Source: Paraescarpia echinospica (Eukaryota > Annelida > Polychaeta > Sabellida > Siboglinidae). Taken from it: 64,000 nt of DNA. The stretch covers positions 37,415,862-37,479,861 of the forward strand of contig CM034544.1 of NCBI GenBank assembly GCA_020002185.1. Reading direction: 5' to 3'. The position numbers were made by a program, and so were the translations under genes. Each line of letters opens with the position of its first letter. Within the stretch, counting starts at the first letter, position 1. The notes beneath the pieces were generated by a model. It searched no databases, was not told the DNA's origin, and saw nothing but the letters and a program-made list of their open reading frames with translations. This document shows positions 54,156-64,000 of this stretch, piece after piece.

Positions 54156-54257
54156 AATGTGCGGCTGACTGCTCCAAGTGTTTTGTGACAAACGTGTGTG
54201 ACAGTGACACTTGCAAGTCACCCTTAGTTTATGACAGTACTTCAAAAATATGTAAAG
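54156..54257 (+). CDS. Cysteine-rich exon (102 bp, phase 1-1), donor lost
   Basis: Preceded by TTGCTTGTTGTAG. Encodes C-x3-C-x2-C-x5-C-x4-C ... C (CAADCSKC, CDSDTCKSP), an EGF/furin-like repeat. The expected donor after TGTAAAG reads CTATGT here and GTATGT in the inverted copy (4306-4307), so splicing from this exon may be impaired. It starts with two and ends with one base of a codon, i.e. a symmetric exon. Belongs to a host gene whose other exons are mostly outside recognisable sequence. Confidence 0.45.
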
Positions 54258-54708
54258 CTATGTACTGCATTCTACAGTGTTTGATATTAATACACGTTCA
54301 ACTTCAACATTGGTTATTTGTTGTACGTTGTGGTGGTGGTGCAACACCACAAGACAAAATGGTGTGTTGAGTTTGCAGTGATGTCCTTCCCTACACGTAA
54401 ATCACCATGGGGAGTCCAACACAAACAACTGCATTGTTAGCGGAATAGCACAATGCACTCACAAAATGTAAAATGCTGTGCTACAAATGCATATTCAGAT
54501 CTATATCACACAGTTAATATATTCTACATTTGAAAAAACAAAGACGAGCTGTACAGCGGAACACGTAAATGTTATCCGGTTGCCTTGCAGATAAACATGC
54601 AGCCTTCCTGCTGTATGTCGCAGTGGATCCGAGTGCTGCTGAGACGTCGCAGTGTTTCTGTGAACTACATACAATTCTGGATGTAATGCCAAATTCTTCT
54701 GTTTTCAG

Positions 54709-54798
54709 TTTGTGCTGACATCTGTGAATCATGCACCATTGCTGATCGATGTTCGACATGCTCGTACGGTTATATGTTTGATGGCACTACATGTTCAA
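54709..54798 (+). CDS. Cysteine-rich exon (90 bp, phase 1-1)
   Basis: Flanked by TTCTGTTTTCAG and GTAAGT, both near-perfect. Encodes CADICESCTIADRCSTC followed by YGYMFDGTTC, the same spacing as the exon at 54156. Symmetric phase allows duplication and skipping without frame loss. A dead inverted counterpart is at 6982-7071. Probably part of an extracellular repeat protein of the host. Confidence 0.6.
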
Positions 54799-56063
54799 GT
54801 AAGTGGATTACATTGTTGTGTGCAGTACGCCGTCTGTGTTGTTCACGTCAAAGACAAGTGTAAATATTGCAGTCTGTGTGAAAGCAATAACCAGACAACA
54901 ACGTTCACACTGTGAATCAGCCAGATATGTCTAACGATGATATTCTACTCCCATGGTTAAATCGTACCAGAATAATTCTTTTTTTATTTTTGGATACTCG
55001 TCTGACACTTTAAACATACCTGACCCTAGAAGTTCTTACAACATGACAAGGAAACTATATAATTTATACCTGCCAACTTTCTTTTTGAAATCCGGGAGAT
55101 TCCTCAGGGGTTCAGCATGCTTCCCATATATCTCGCATCTTGACATAGGAAGATTGGGGTGGGTGCTGTTGGAGATTTTTTGGTTCAGCACGTCTCGGCA
55201 CATATCCCATGGTGTCGCGCTCTCTCGAAGACGGGGGTGTTGTTGGAGATTTCGAGAGAAAATCCGGGAGATTTACTAATATTCCGGGCGACTCCCAGAT
55301 TTCACGGGAGAGTTGACAGGTACAATAATTGATTAGCTTAGCTGTATAAATCCAAGCAGCATAAGAGAAAACAAATCTTTGCTGCCCGACCTAATATCAT
55401 GCTGTTAAATTACGGGAATGTTTATGTCTTATTGGTCTGAAGAAATTGTTTTTGACATCTTCACAGCATAAACCAATGCCTCCTAGTTGTCTTGAACATT
55501 CTTGTTCACAGGAATTTGTTCTATCCTCCAATCATTTGCACCTAAATTTAATGCACGTTTTGTACACAAAATTTATTTTGACATAATGTTGAACACTGAG
55601 AATGGACCCAACGCTAAATGTGCAACACTTCGATCCTACCCCTCTTAAAATGCATTTCATTTTGAAATGAGCCCATCCCATATTCCTGCATCCTATCCGC
55701 CTTGATAGATTGTAACTGGCCTATATATACTCAGGGGGTTTAATTTTATAATTGTTCACATCTTTCCACAATTAACATTTTTCGACCAGCGTTAGATATG
55801 GCCATGACATTTAATTTTTCCATTTGAGCCAAGCTGAGCTCCCTATGTTACGGTCATATTGGACAAAACCAAGATGGCCACTGTTCGAAGTAAGGTTGTG
55901 CAATAACTCGAGAACCAAAAATGATAGAATCATAAATGAGACCACTTTTAGGCGTTTTCTGCAACAACTGTTTTTTTCCAGTTGTTGCGGAGTACCATTT
56001 AAGATGTATTCAGTCTTGGAGTTGTTTGTTTTAAGTGTCATGCTTTGCATCTAGCTGTTGATG
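54799..56063. other. Intron-like sequence, source of the inverted copy at 5820-7490
   Basis: No exon recognised. 55060-55330 contains repeated CCGGGAGAT/ATCTCCCGG motifs that are also present at 6450-6715. Confidence 0.5.
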
Positions 56064-57480
56064 TATCTAATGCACCGTTCCAAAGACTCGAGATTACTGT
56101 CCATAGAATTGGTGTTAAAACTACAGTATACCTGATGGTGATCAGCATAGGCATGCCCCAGCTTACCTTGCTGATCAATGATATGAAAAACACTATACTA
56201 CAAAATACTCTGTGAATTCCACAGGACCGAGGTATGATCCTTGCGTTACTCCCTGATCAAGTTTAAACTGGTCAGTCACAGTACCATCAATAATAATTGA
56301 TTGAATGTGAAGATAAGATGAAAACCAATTTAGAGCTGTGCCTGATACACCAAAAGAACAATTCATAATAATCAACAAAATCTTATGGTCCCCAGTATGA
56401 AAAGCCGACAACAAGTAATTTAAAACCAGTTGTGTGACCTTCTGTTGGTCCATGTTTAAAAGAATGTCAGACTGGACCTTAATAAGTGCAGTTTCAGTAG
56501 AATGTCCAGCTCTATACGCCGACTGACAAGGTGGCAACGAAATTCACATTCTGAATAAAAGCAAAGTTGGTCTACAACAGCCCGTTCTGTTAATTTATAG
56601 ATATACTGGAGATTCGACACAGGGTGCAGACATGGGGTCAAATGCAAATGCATTTGTATTTAAATGCATTTAAATGCAACTGATCCAGTGTTTGCATTTG
56701 CATTTGAAAATTTCGAGCCAAAACTATTTGCAAAAAGTATTTGAAAAATCAAATACTTTTCAAATTCTTATAGCATTTAGTTATATCAATGAAAACTGTT
56801 ATCACAGCTGTACTTAATTAAATTGTTGCTTGGTCTAGACAGTTGATACAGGACACTCTTGTTACTTGTGTGATCACCGAGGTATGACATTCACTGAGAA
56901 AAAACTGGCCTTCCTATAGCTCTTTTATTAGCTGACCAACTGCAGCATTTGCATTATTTGATCAATAACTACTTGGGTCATTATCAGATGGATGATCAGT
57001 GTATCAGTTGGCCTGTGATAGGGTCAGGTTAGCAAGCATTAAATTAACAGTGGGTTGCTTATTCTAATTTTATTGGAAGACAGTGCATCAGCGGGCACAG
57101 GAAATGGAAAACAGGATTAACCTGTCACAGGAGAAAATTTAACAATGTGTGACCAATCATAACATGGGTCTATTGACTCAATGAACTCCCTTAATTCTGG
57201 ATAAACGATGGTCAAGTATAGCTCACTTTTGTCATTATTTATTATGTACGAGCACGGAGACGTCAAGAGAATTAGAAAAGTATTTGAAAAGTATTTGAAC
57301 AGTATTGAAATACTTTTGAAAAAGTATTTGCATTTGACCTAAACAAAATGTATTGGCATTTGAAATGTCACAAGTATTTGCATTTGCATTTAAATTCTTT
57401 TCAATGTATTTGACCCCATGTCTGACTGTCTGTCAGGGCGATAGTTTTTTGGAATAGGATCCAGTCCTGCTTTTTTAAGC
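56064..57480. repeat. 1.4-kb segment repeated at 62583-64000 (copy 1)
   Basis: Matches 62583-64000 with an offset of 6519-6520 and only a small number of substitutions and one inserted base. It contains LINE reverse transcriptase remnants and the inserted MITE. The second copy begins exactly at the edge of the assembly gap and runs off the window end. Confidence 0.92.
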
Positions 57481-57790
57481 AGTGGCTCTACAAGTGCAGT
57501 CTTCCTTTCGTGGGGGAATTCCCCAGCAGCAATGGAGCAATTGATGATGTGTGTAAGGAATGGCACAAATTCCTCAATATACTATTTGACCAATTTGGTT
57601 GGCATGGGGTCCAGAACATTTCTTACATTTCATAACCACCTTGTGCACATCATCCGCAGTAAATGTATCGAAATTATCACACACACACCTTCTCTGTTTT
57701 CTGATGGTTTGACGGGAGGTTTTGCTAGGCAAAATATTACGTGCTGGATAGGTTAATTGCAGCGTGTTCAGCCAGTATTGACAGAGGGTT
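56193..57790 (-). pseudogene. LINE reverse transcriptase fragment interrupted by a MITE
   Basis: On the minus strand: FDTFTADDVHKVVMKCK (about 57690), PHERKTALVEPLLKKAGLD (about 57500), then the MITE, then VSNLQYIYKLTERAVVDQL, QSAYRAGHSTETALIKVQ, GTALNWFSSYL and QGVTQGSYLGPV. This is the thumbless front half of a LINE reverse transcriptase, interrupted by frameshifts. It differs from the LINE at 51735-53830. Interruption of the NYRP/VSNL motif pinpoints the MITE insertion site. Confidence 0.7.
56627..57432. mobile_element. hAT-like MITE, copy 1 (806 bp)
   Basis: Ends are inverted: CAGACATGGGGTCAAAT at the left and ATTTGACCCCATGTCTG near the right, with terminal CAGACA on both sides. Flanks ACAGGGTG (56619-56626) and TCAGGGCG (57433-57440) are consistent with one 8-bp target duplication that has drifted, as in hAT elements. 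The flanking LINE sequence is continuous if the element is removed. Inside are many CATTTGCATTT and AGTATTTGAAA repeats and no coding region. Confidence 0.65.
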
Positions 57791-57953
57791 GACAATGGTT
57801 GTTATGTAGGGAATATAACATAGTATAATGTTCTTCCCTTCTTGTGCTCATTATGTTATGATATAGGATTTGTCTTAATTTGATTTGTTTGTATTGTATG
57901 TATTGTAATGAGTAACAATACATTTGATTTGATTTGATTTGGTTATGCTTCAG

Positions 57954-58078
57954 GCGGCGTGCCTAACCTGGATGGCATGACGACATTTGGTCAGTACGAG
58001 AAGATGCTAGAGGGTTGTGTCAGCAACCTGTACATCCAGGGCAAGGGAACCCTGGACCTCACCAATGACGCTGTCGGG
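57954..58078 (+). CDS. Laminin-G-like exon (125 bp)
   Basis: Acceptor TTATGCTTCAG, donor GTATGT at 58079. The frame reads GGVPNLDGMTTF, then LEGCVSNLYIQGKGTLDL, then TNDAVG, which fits the last part of a laminin G domain (GGxP...F.GC..NL.I.G..LDL). Such domains occur in laminin alpha, agrin, perlecan, neurexin and related secreted or membrane proteins. I cannot say which, nor whether it belongs with the cysteine-rich exons upstream. Confidence 0.5.
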
Positions 58079-59110
58079 GTATGTCGTGGCGCCCTGACAC
58101 CCCTCATTGCTGCGACCATCCAGTCGCTACAGTGTTCTTGTTTCTTTATGTTTTGGGGCCTGTTTATATTTGTGAAACAGAGTGTGCTATTTTGTCAGCT
58201 TTATTAGTTTCATTAACATAAATGTAACCGATTAAAATTATATATCTCGTCTGGTTGATAATTGATTTGAAACTTATTAACAGAATAAGAACTGATTGAT
58301 ATTCCAAAGAAAAGAACAGTTTTGTTGTCATCTTGCTGAAAAATGTCTGATAAAAAGATCTATTATATGACTGATGAAATTATTAAGTATTGGAAATCAT
58401 GACAACTGGCAAACAAAATGTCATTAAGGTGGATGCCTATGCACCGCTGGAAGGGAGATGTTAGAGTATTGGTTGGTTGGTTCTGCTGTGCCTGGTGCTG
58501 TAATAGGACATGCTGAAGAGTAGATATTGACTTAGGCATCTGAGCCAAGTCAACCCAAGAGAAACATTCAATGTATTTTCAATGTTGCCAACAGAATCTA
58601 GACACTATAAACTTGTGTGTAGCTACAATGATAAAAAATGTGTAGATCAGGTCTATGCGAAACAGGAGATTAACTAATGTCGGAATTAATTGTACCATTA
58701 GCCTGTAGATGTGAATTCTTTGTAATTTTGCTTAATGTGTACACATTATCTAGCAGTGAAATGTTGTCCTTGAATGGTGAACGGCAAATTCCTAAAGAAA
58801 TGTTAATATGATGGCGAGATAAGGTAATTATGTGCAATCATATCACTAGATCATGCCAACAGAAGTGATGGTCTGATGCAAAGTATTTATTGAGCGCAAA
58901 TGCCAAATATGCCAAATACTTATTGAATATTTTTCCACACAGAAACAGAGTTGTAGGGGAAAGAATCTTGTGATGTATTTTATTGTAATGTACAACATTT
59001 CACATGTCTCATGCCTGCTTTTGTAGTTTTGTAGAGTTGAATGAACCATGTGTGGTTTAACGATATATATGTTCAAAATACTGCATTGTTGCCTTATATT
59101 TTAAATGCAA
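58079..59110. other. Intron or intergenic; nothing seen
   Basis: AT-rich; no repeat or exon recognised. Confidence 0.5.
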
Positions 59111-61582
59111 GACATCAATTTGGGGTAAGACCACATTACTGATCCGTCCGCGCAAAGAGTGCACTTGAAAATACCGTTTTGGTGTGATATGCGTGAATTT
59201 TTTTCGATCACTTTCTGATGGGACACTTTTGTTTCGAGAATACTGAATGTACTACTGCATTAGACAAAATAAAACATCAAATGGGAATGAGTTTTCACAC
59301 CTATAACTTACGTAATATGTTCTTGTAACTTACGTGACGGAGATGAAAGGGTAACATACATTCCCCTTTGAGGTTAATCTAGTTATATGTGTAGCTTGAT
59401 ATCAGTCTATCCTTCGTGAAGATTTTTAACATGCAGGACATCAATTTGGGGTAAGACCACATTACAGATCCGTCCGCGCAAAGAGTGCACTTAAAAATAC
59501 CGTTTTGGTGTGATATGCGTGAATTTTTTTCGATCACTTTGTGATGGGACACGTTTGTTTCGAGAATACTGAATGTACTACTGCATTAGACAAGATAAAA
59601 CATCAAATGGGAATGAGTTTTCACACCTATAACTTACGTACTATTTTCTTGTAACTTACGTGACGGAGATGAAAGGGTAACATACATTCCCCTTTGCGGT
59701 TAATCTAGTTATATGTGTAGCTTGATATCAGTCTATCCTTCGTGAAGATTTTTAACATGCAGGATATCAATTTGGGGTAAGACCACATTACAGATCCGTC
59801 CGCGCAAAGAGTGCACTTAAAAATACCGTTTTGGTGTGATAAGCGTGAATTTATTTTGATCACTTTGTGATGGGACACGTTTGTTTCGAGAATACTGAAT
59901 GTACTACATCATTAGACAAGATAAAACATCAAACGGGAATGAGTTTTCACACCTATAACTTACGAACTATTTTCTTGTAACTTACGTGACGGAGATGAAA
60001 GGGTAACATACATTCCCCTTTGCGGTTAATCTAGTAATATGTGTAGCTTGATATCAGTCTAGCCTTCGTGAAGATTTGTAACATGCAGGACATCAATTTG
60101 GGGTAAGACCACATTACTGATCCGTCCGCGCAAAGAGTGCACTTGAAAATACCGTTTTGGTGTGATATGCGTGAATTTTTTTCGATCACTTTGTGATGGG
60201 ACACGTTTGTTTCGAGAATACTGAATGTACTACTGCATTAGACAAGATAAAACATCAAATGGGAATGAGTTTTCACACCTATAACTTACGTACTATTTTC
60301 TTGTAACTTACGTGACGGAGATGAAAGGGTAACAAACATTCCCCTTTGCGGTTAATCTAGTAATATGTGTAGCTTGATATCAGTCTAACCTTCGTGAAGA
60401 TTTGTAACATGCAGGACATCAATTTGGGGTAAGACCACATTACTGATCCGTCCGCGCAAAGAGTGCACTTGAAAATACCGTTTTGGTGTGATATGCGTGA
60501 ATTTTTTTCGATCACTTTCTGATGGGACACTTTTGTTTCGAGAATACTGAAAGTACTACTGCATTAGACAAAATAAAACATCAAATGGGAATGAGTTTTC
60601 ACACCTATAACTTACGTAATATGTTCTTGTAACTTTCGTGACGGAGATGAAAGGGTAACATACATTCCCCTTTGAGGTTAATCTAGTTATATGTGTAGCT
60701 TGATATCAGTCTATACTTCGTGAAGATTTTTAACATGCAGGACATCAATTTGGGGTAAGACCACATTACAGATCCGTCCGCGCAAAGAGTGCACTTAAAA
60801 ATACCGTTTTGGTGTAATATGCGTGAATTTGTTTTGATCACTTTGTGATGGGACACGTTTGTTTCGAGAATACTGAATGTACTACTGCATTAGACAAGAT
60901 AAAACATCAAATGGGAATGAGTTTTCACACCTATAACTTACGTACTATTTTCTTGTAACTTACGTGACGGAGATGAAAGGGTAACAAACATTCCCCTTTG
61001 CGGTTAATCTAGTAATATGTGTAGCTTGATATCAGTCTAGACTTCTTGAAGGTTTGTAACATGCAAGACATCAATTTGGGGTAAGACCACATTACTGATC
61101 CGTCCGCGCAAAGAGTGCACTTGAAAATACCGTTTTGGTGTGATATGCGTGAATTTTTTTCGATCACTTTCTGATGGGACACTTTTGTTTCGAGAATACT
61201 GAATGTACTACTGCATTAGACAAGATAAAACATCAAATGGGAATGAGTTTTCACACGCACCTATAACTTTTACGTAATATGTTCCTTGGCTTTTACGTGA
61301 CGAATGAAAAGGGTAACATACATTCCCATTTGTAGTTAATCTAGTTATGTGTGTAGCTTGATATCAGTCTAGCCTTCGTGAAGATTTGTAACATGCAAGA
61401 CATCAATTTGGGGTAAGACCACATTACTGATCCGTCCGCGCAAAGAGTGCACTTGAAAATACCGTTTTGGTGTGATATGCGTGAATTTTTTTGGATCACT
61501 TTGTGATGGGACACGTTTGTTTCGAGAATACTGAATGTACTACTGCATTAGACAAGATAAAACTTCAAATGGGAATGAGTTT
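59111..61582. repeat. 326-bp satellite array
   Basis: Unit starts GACATCAATTTGGGGTAAGA. Starts at 59111, 59437, 59763, 60089, 60415, 60741, 61067 and 61399: spacing is 326 bp six times and 332 bp for the last interval. The eighth copy runs into the gap. Units differ by a few diagnostic bases (ACTGATCC/ACAGATCC, CACTTG/CACTTA, GACAAAAT/GACAAGAT). No coding region. Confidence 0.97.
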
Positions 61583-62582
61583 NNNNNNNNNNNNNNNNNN
61601 NNNNNNNNNNNNNNNNNNNNNNNNNNNNNNNNNNNNNNNNNNNNNNNNNNNNNNNNNNNNNNNNNNNNNNNNNNNNNNNNNNNNNNNNNNNNNNNNNNNN
61701 NNNNNNNNNNNNNNNNNNNNNNNNNNNNNNNNNNNNNNNNNNNNNNNNNNNNNNNNNNNNNNNNNNNNNNNNNNNNNNNNNNNNNNNNNNNNNNNNNNNN
61801 NNNNNNNNNNNNNNNNNNNNNNNNNNNNNNNNNNNNNNNNNNNNNNNNNNNNNNNNNNNNNNNNNNNNNNNNNNNNNNNNNNNNNNNNNNNNNNNNNNNN
61901 NNNNNNNNNNNNNNNNNNNNNNNNNNNNNNNNNNNNNNNNNNNNNNNNNNNNNNNNNNNNNNNNNNNNNNNNNNNNNNNNNNNNNNNNNNNNNNNNNNNN
62001 NNNNNNNNNNNNNNNNNNNNNNNNNNNNNNNNNNNNNNNNNNNNNNNNNNNNNNNNNNNNNNNNNNNNNNNNNNNNNNNNNNNNNNNNNNNNNNNNNNNN
62101 NNNNNNNNNNNNNNNNNNNNNNNNNNNNNNNNNNNNNNNNNNNNNNNNNNNNNNNNNNNNNNNNNNNNNNNNNNNNNNNNNNNNNNNNNNNNNNNNNNNN
62201 NNNNNNNNNNNNNNNNNNNNNNNNNNNNNNNNNNNNNNNNNNNNNNNNNNNNNNNNNNNNNNNNNNNNNNNNNNNNNNNNNNNNNNNNNNNNNNNNNNNN
62301 NNNNNNNNNNNNNNNNNNNNNNNNNNNNNNNNNNNNNNNNNNNNNNNNNNNNNNNNNNNNNNNNNNNNNNNNNNNNNNNNNNNNNNNNNNNNNNNNNNNN
62401 NNNNNNNNNNNNNNNNNNNNNNNNNNNNNNNNNNNNNNNNNNNNNNNNNNNNNNNNNNNNNNNNNNNNNNNNNNNNNNNNNNNNNNNNNNNNNNNNNNNN
62501 NNNNNNNNNNNNNNNNNNNNNNNNNNNNNNNNNNNNNNNNNNNNNNNNNNNNNNNNNNNNNNNNNNNNNNNNNNNNNNNNNN
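61583..62582. other. Assembly gap (1000 N)
   Basis: Exactly 1000 N, probably of unknown true length; the satellite enters it on the left and the duplicated segment leaves it on the right. Confidence 1.
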
Positions 62583-64000
62583 TATCTAATGCACCGTTCC
62601 AAAGACTCGAGATTACTGTCCATTGAATTGGTGTTAAAACTACAGTATACCTGATAGTGATCAGCATAGGCATGCCCCAGCTTACCTTGCTGATCAATGA
62701 TATGAAAAACACTATACTACAAAATACTCTGTGAATTCCACAGGACCGAGGCATGATCCTTGCGTTACTCCCTGATCAAGTTTAAACTGGTCAGTCACAG
62801 TACCATAAATAATAATTGATTGAATGTGAAGATAAGATGAAAACCAATTTAGAGCTGTGCCTGATACACTAAAAGAACAATTCATAATAATCAACAAAAT
62901 CTTATGGTCCCCAGTATGAAAAGCCGACAACAAGTAATTTAAAACCAGTTGTGTGACCTTCTGTTGGTCCATGTTTAAAAGAATGTCAGACTGGACCTTA
63001 ATAAGTGCAGTTTCAGTAGAATGTCCAGCTCTATACGCCGACTGACAAGGTGGCAACGAAATTCACATTCTGAATAAAAGCAAAGTTGGTCTACAACAGC
63101 CCGTTCTGTTAATTTATAGATATACTGGAGATTCGACACAGGGTGCAGACATGGGGTCAAATGCAAATGCATTTGTATTTAAATGCATTTAAATGCAAAC
63201 TGATCCAGTGTTTGCATTTGCATTTGAAAATTTCGAGCCAAAACTATTTGCAAAAAGTATTTGAAAAATCAAATACTTTTCAAATTCTTATAGCATTTAG
63301 TTATATCAATGAAAACTGTTATCACAGCTGTACTTAATTAAATTGTTGCTTGGTCTAGACAGTTGATACAGGACACTCTTGTTACTTGTGTGATCACCGA
63401 GGCATGACATTCACTGAGAGAAAACTGGCCTTCCTATAGCTCTTTTATTAGCTGACCAACTGCAGCATTTGCATTATTTGATCAATAACTACTTGGGTCA
63501 TTACCAGATGGATGATCAGTGTATCAGTTGGCCTGTGATAGGGTCAAGTGAGCAAGCATTTAATTAACAGTGGGTGGCTTATTCTAATTTTATTGGAAGA
63601 CAGTGCATCAGTGGGCACAGGAAATGGAAAACAGGATTAACCTGTCACAGGAGAAAATTTAACAATGTGTGACCAATCATAACATGGGTCTATTGACTCA
63701 ATGAACTCCCTTAATTCTGTATAAACGATGGTCAAGTATAGCTCACTTTTGTCATTATTTATTATGTACGAGCACGGGGACATCAAGATAATTATAAAAG
63801 TATTTGAAAAGTATTTGAACAGTATTGAAATACTTTTGAAAAAGTATTTGCATTTGACATAAACAAAATGTATTGGCATTTAAAATGTCACAAGTATTTG
63901 CATTTGCATTTAAATTCTTTTCAATGTATTTGACCCCATGTCTGACTGTCTGTCAGGGCGATAGTTTTTTGGAATAGGATCCAGTCCTGCTTTTTTAAGC
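62583..64000. repeat. 1.4-kb segment, copy 2
   Basis: Counterpart of 56064-57480, including the LINE fragment (62712-63172 on the minus strand) and the MITE. It continues past the window end. Confidence 0.92.
63146..63952. mobile_element. hAT-like MITE, copy 2 (807 bp)
   Basis: Same element as 56627-57432 in the same LINE position with the same flanks, so it was copied by the segment duplication and did not insert independently. Confidence 0.65.

Overview
The window reads as a repeat-rich metazoan nuclear genome, probably a marine invertebrate (a mollusc or other lophotrochozoan is my best guess from the mix of transposon families; I cannot name a species). The evidence is spliced exons with GT-AG borders, LINE, SINE, hAT-like and pogo/Tigger-like debris, satellites, two 1000-N assembly gaps, and two large virus-like transposons of the Polinton/Maverick (adintovirus-like) class.

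Layout. 1-18967: a large inverted repeat (1-1128 against 17841-18967) whose inner flanks are oppositely oriented 22-bp minisatellite arrays (1129-3435 and 16596-17840). Between them lie transposon scraps, inverted pseudo-copies of a host cysteine-rich gene (4100-7490), short tandem repeats (7540-8090) and Polinton element 1 (about 8470-15595, cut by a gap). Element 1 carries an RPA-like ssDNA-binding protein with a downstream alternative exon and a zinc-finger/VDPR protein on +, then, convergently on -, protease, major capsid, small basic protein, two minor capsid genes and a membrane protein. Its visible genes are intact. 18968-29412: host-like intergenic DNA with two tRNA-type SINEs and a decayed pogo/Tigger-like transposon (24506-28108) whose transposase is followed by an OTU-protease domain. 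29419-47177: Polinton element 2, complete from end to end, with 339-bp terminal inverted repeats (TIRs), AG...CT termini and a perfect 6-bp target duplication (GATCTT). It encodes NADAR, packaging ATPase, small core-like protein, VDPR protein, DDE integrase with chromodomain, membrane protein, minor capsid, small basic protein, major capsid, protease, and on - PolB with N-terminal zinc fingers and an RPA-like locus, plus a short spliced gene at its right end. Many of these genes have stops or frameshifts, so the element looks dead as a whole. 47184-64000: host region with a 99-bp coding-derived minisatellite, an L2/CR1-like LINE, exons of a cysteine-rich gene and a laminin-G-like exon, a 326-bp satellite, and a 1.4-kb segment repeated on both sides of a gap.

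How the genes fit together. The Polinton sets make sense as a replicating, packaging, integrating virus-like unit: PolB and RPA-like protein for DNA synthesis, integrase for insertion, ATPase for packaging, capsid proteins and an adenain-like protease for the particle. The most interesting reading is that in both elements the RPA-like gene has a consensus, phase-0 splice donor at the same place (the two Val-Ser codons opening the RPA domain) and an acceptor just after its stop codon leading into an open frame with no usable ATG. That predicts two proteins with a shared N-terminus and alternative C-termini. Other points of note are a NADAR gene in element 2, a mosaic tandem duplication of the minor capsid gene in element 1, and a triplicated 261-bp intergenic repeat in element 2.
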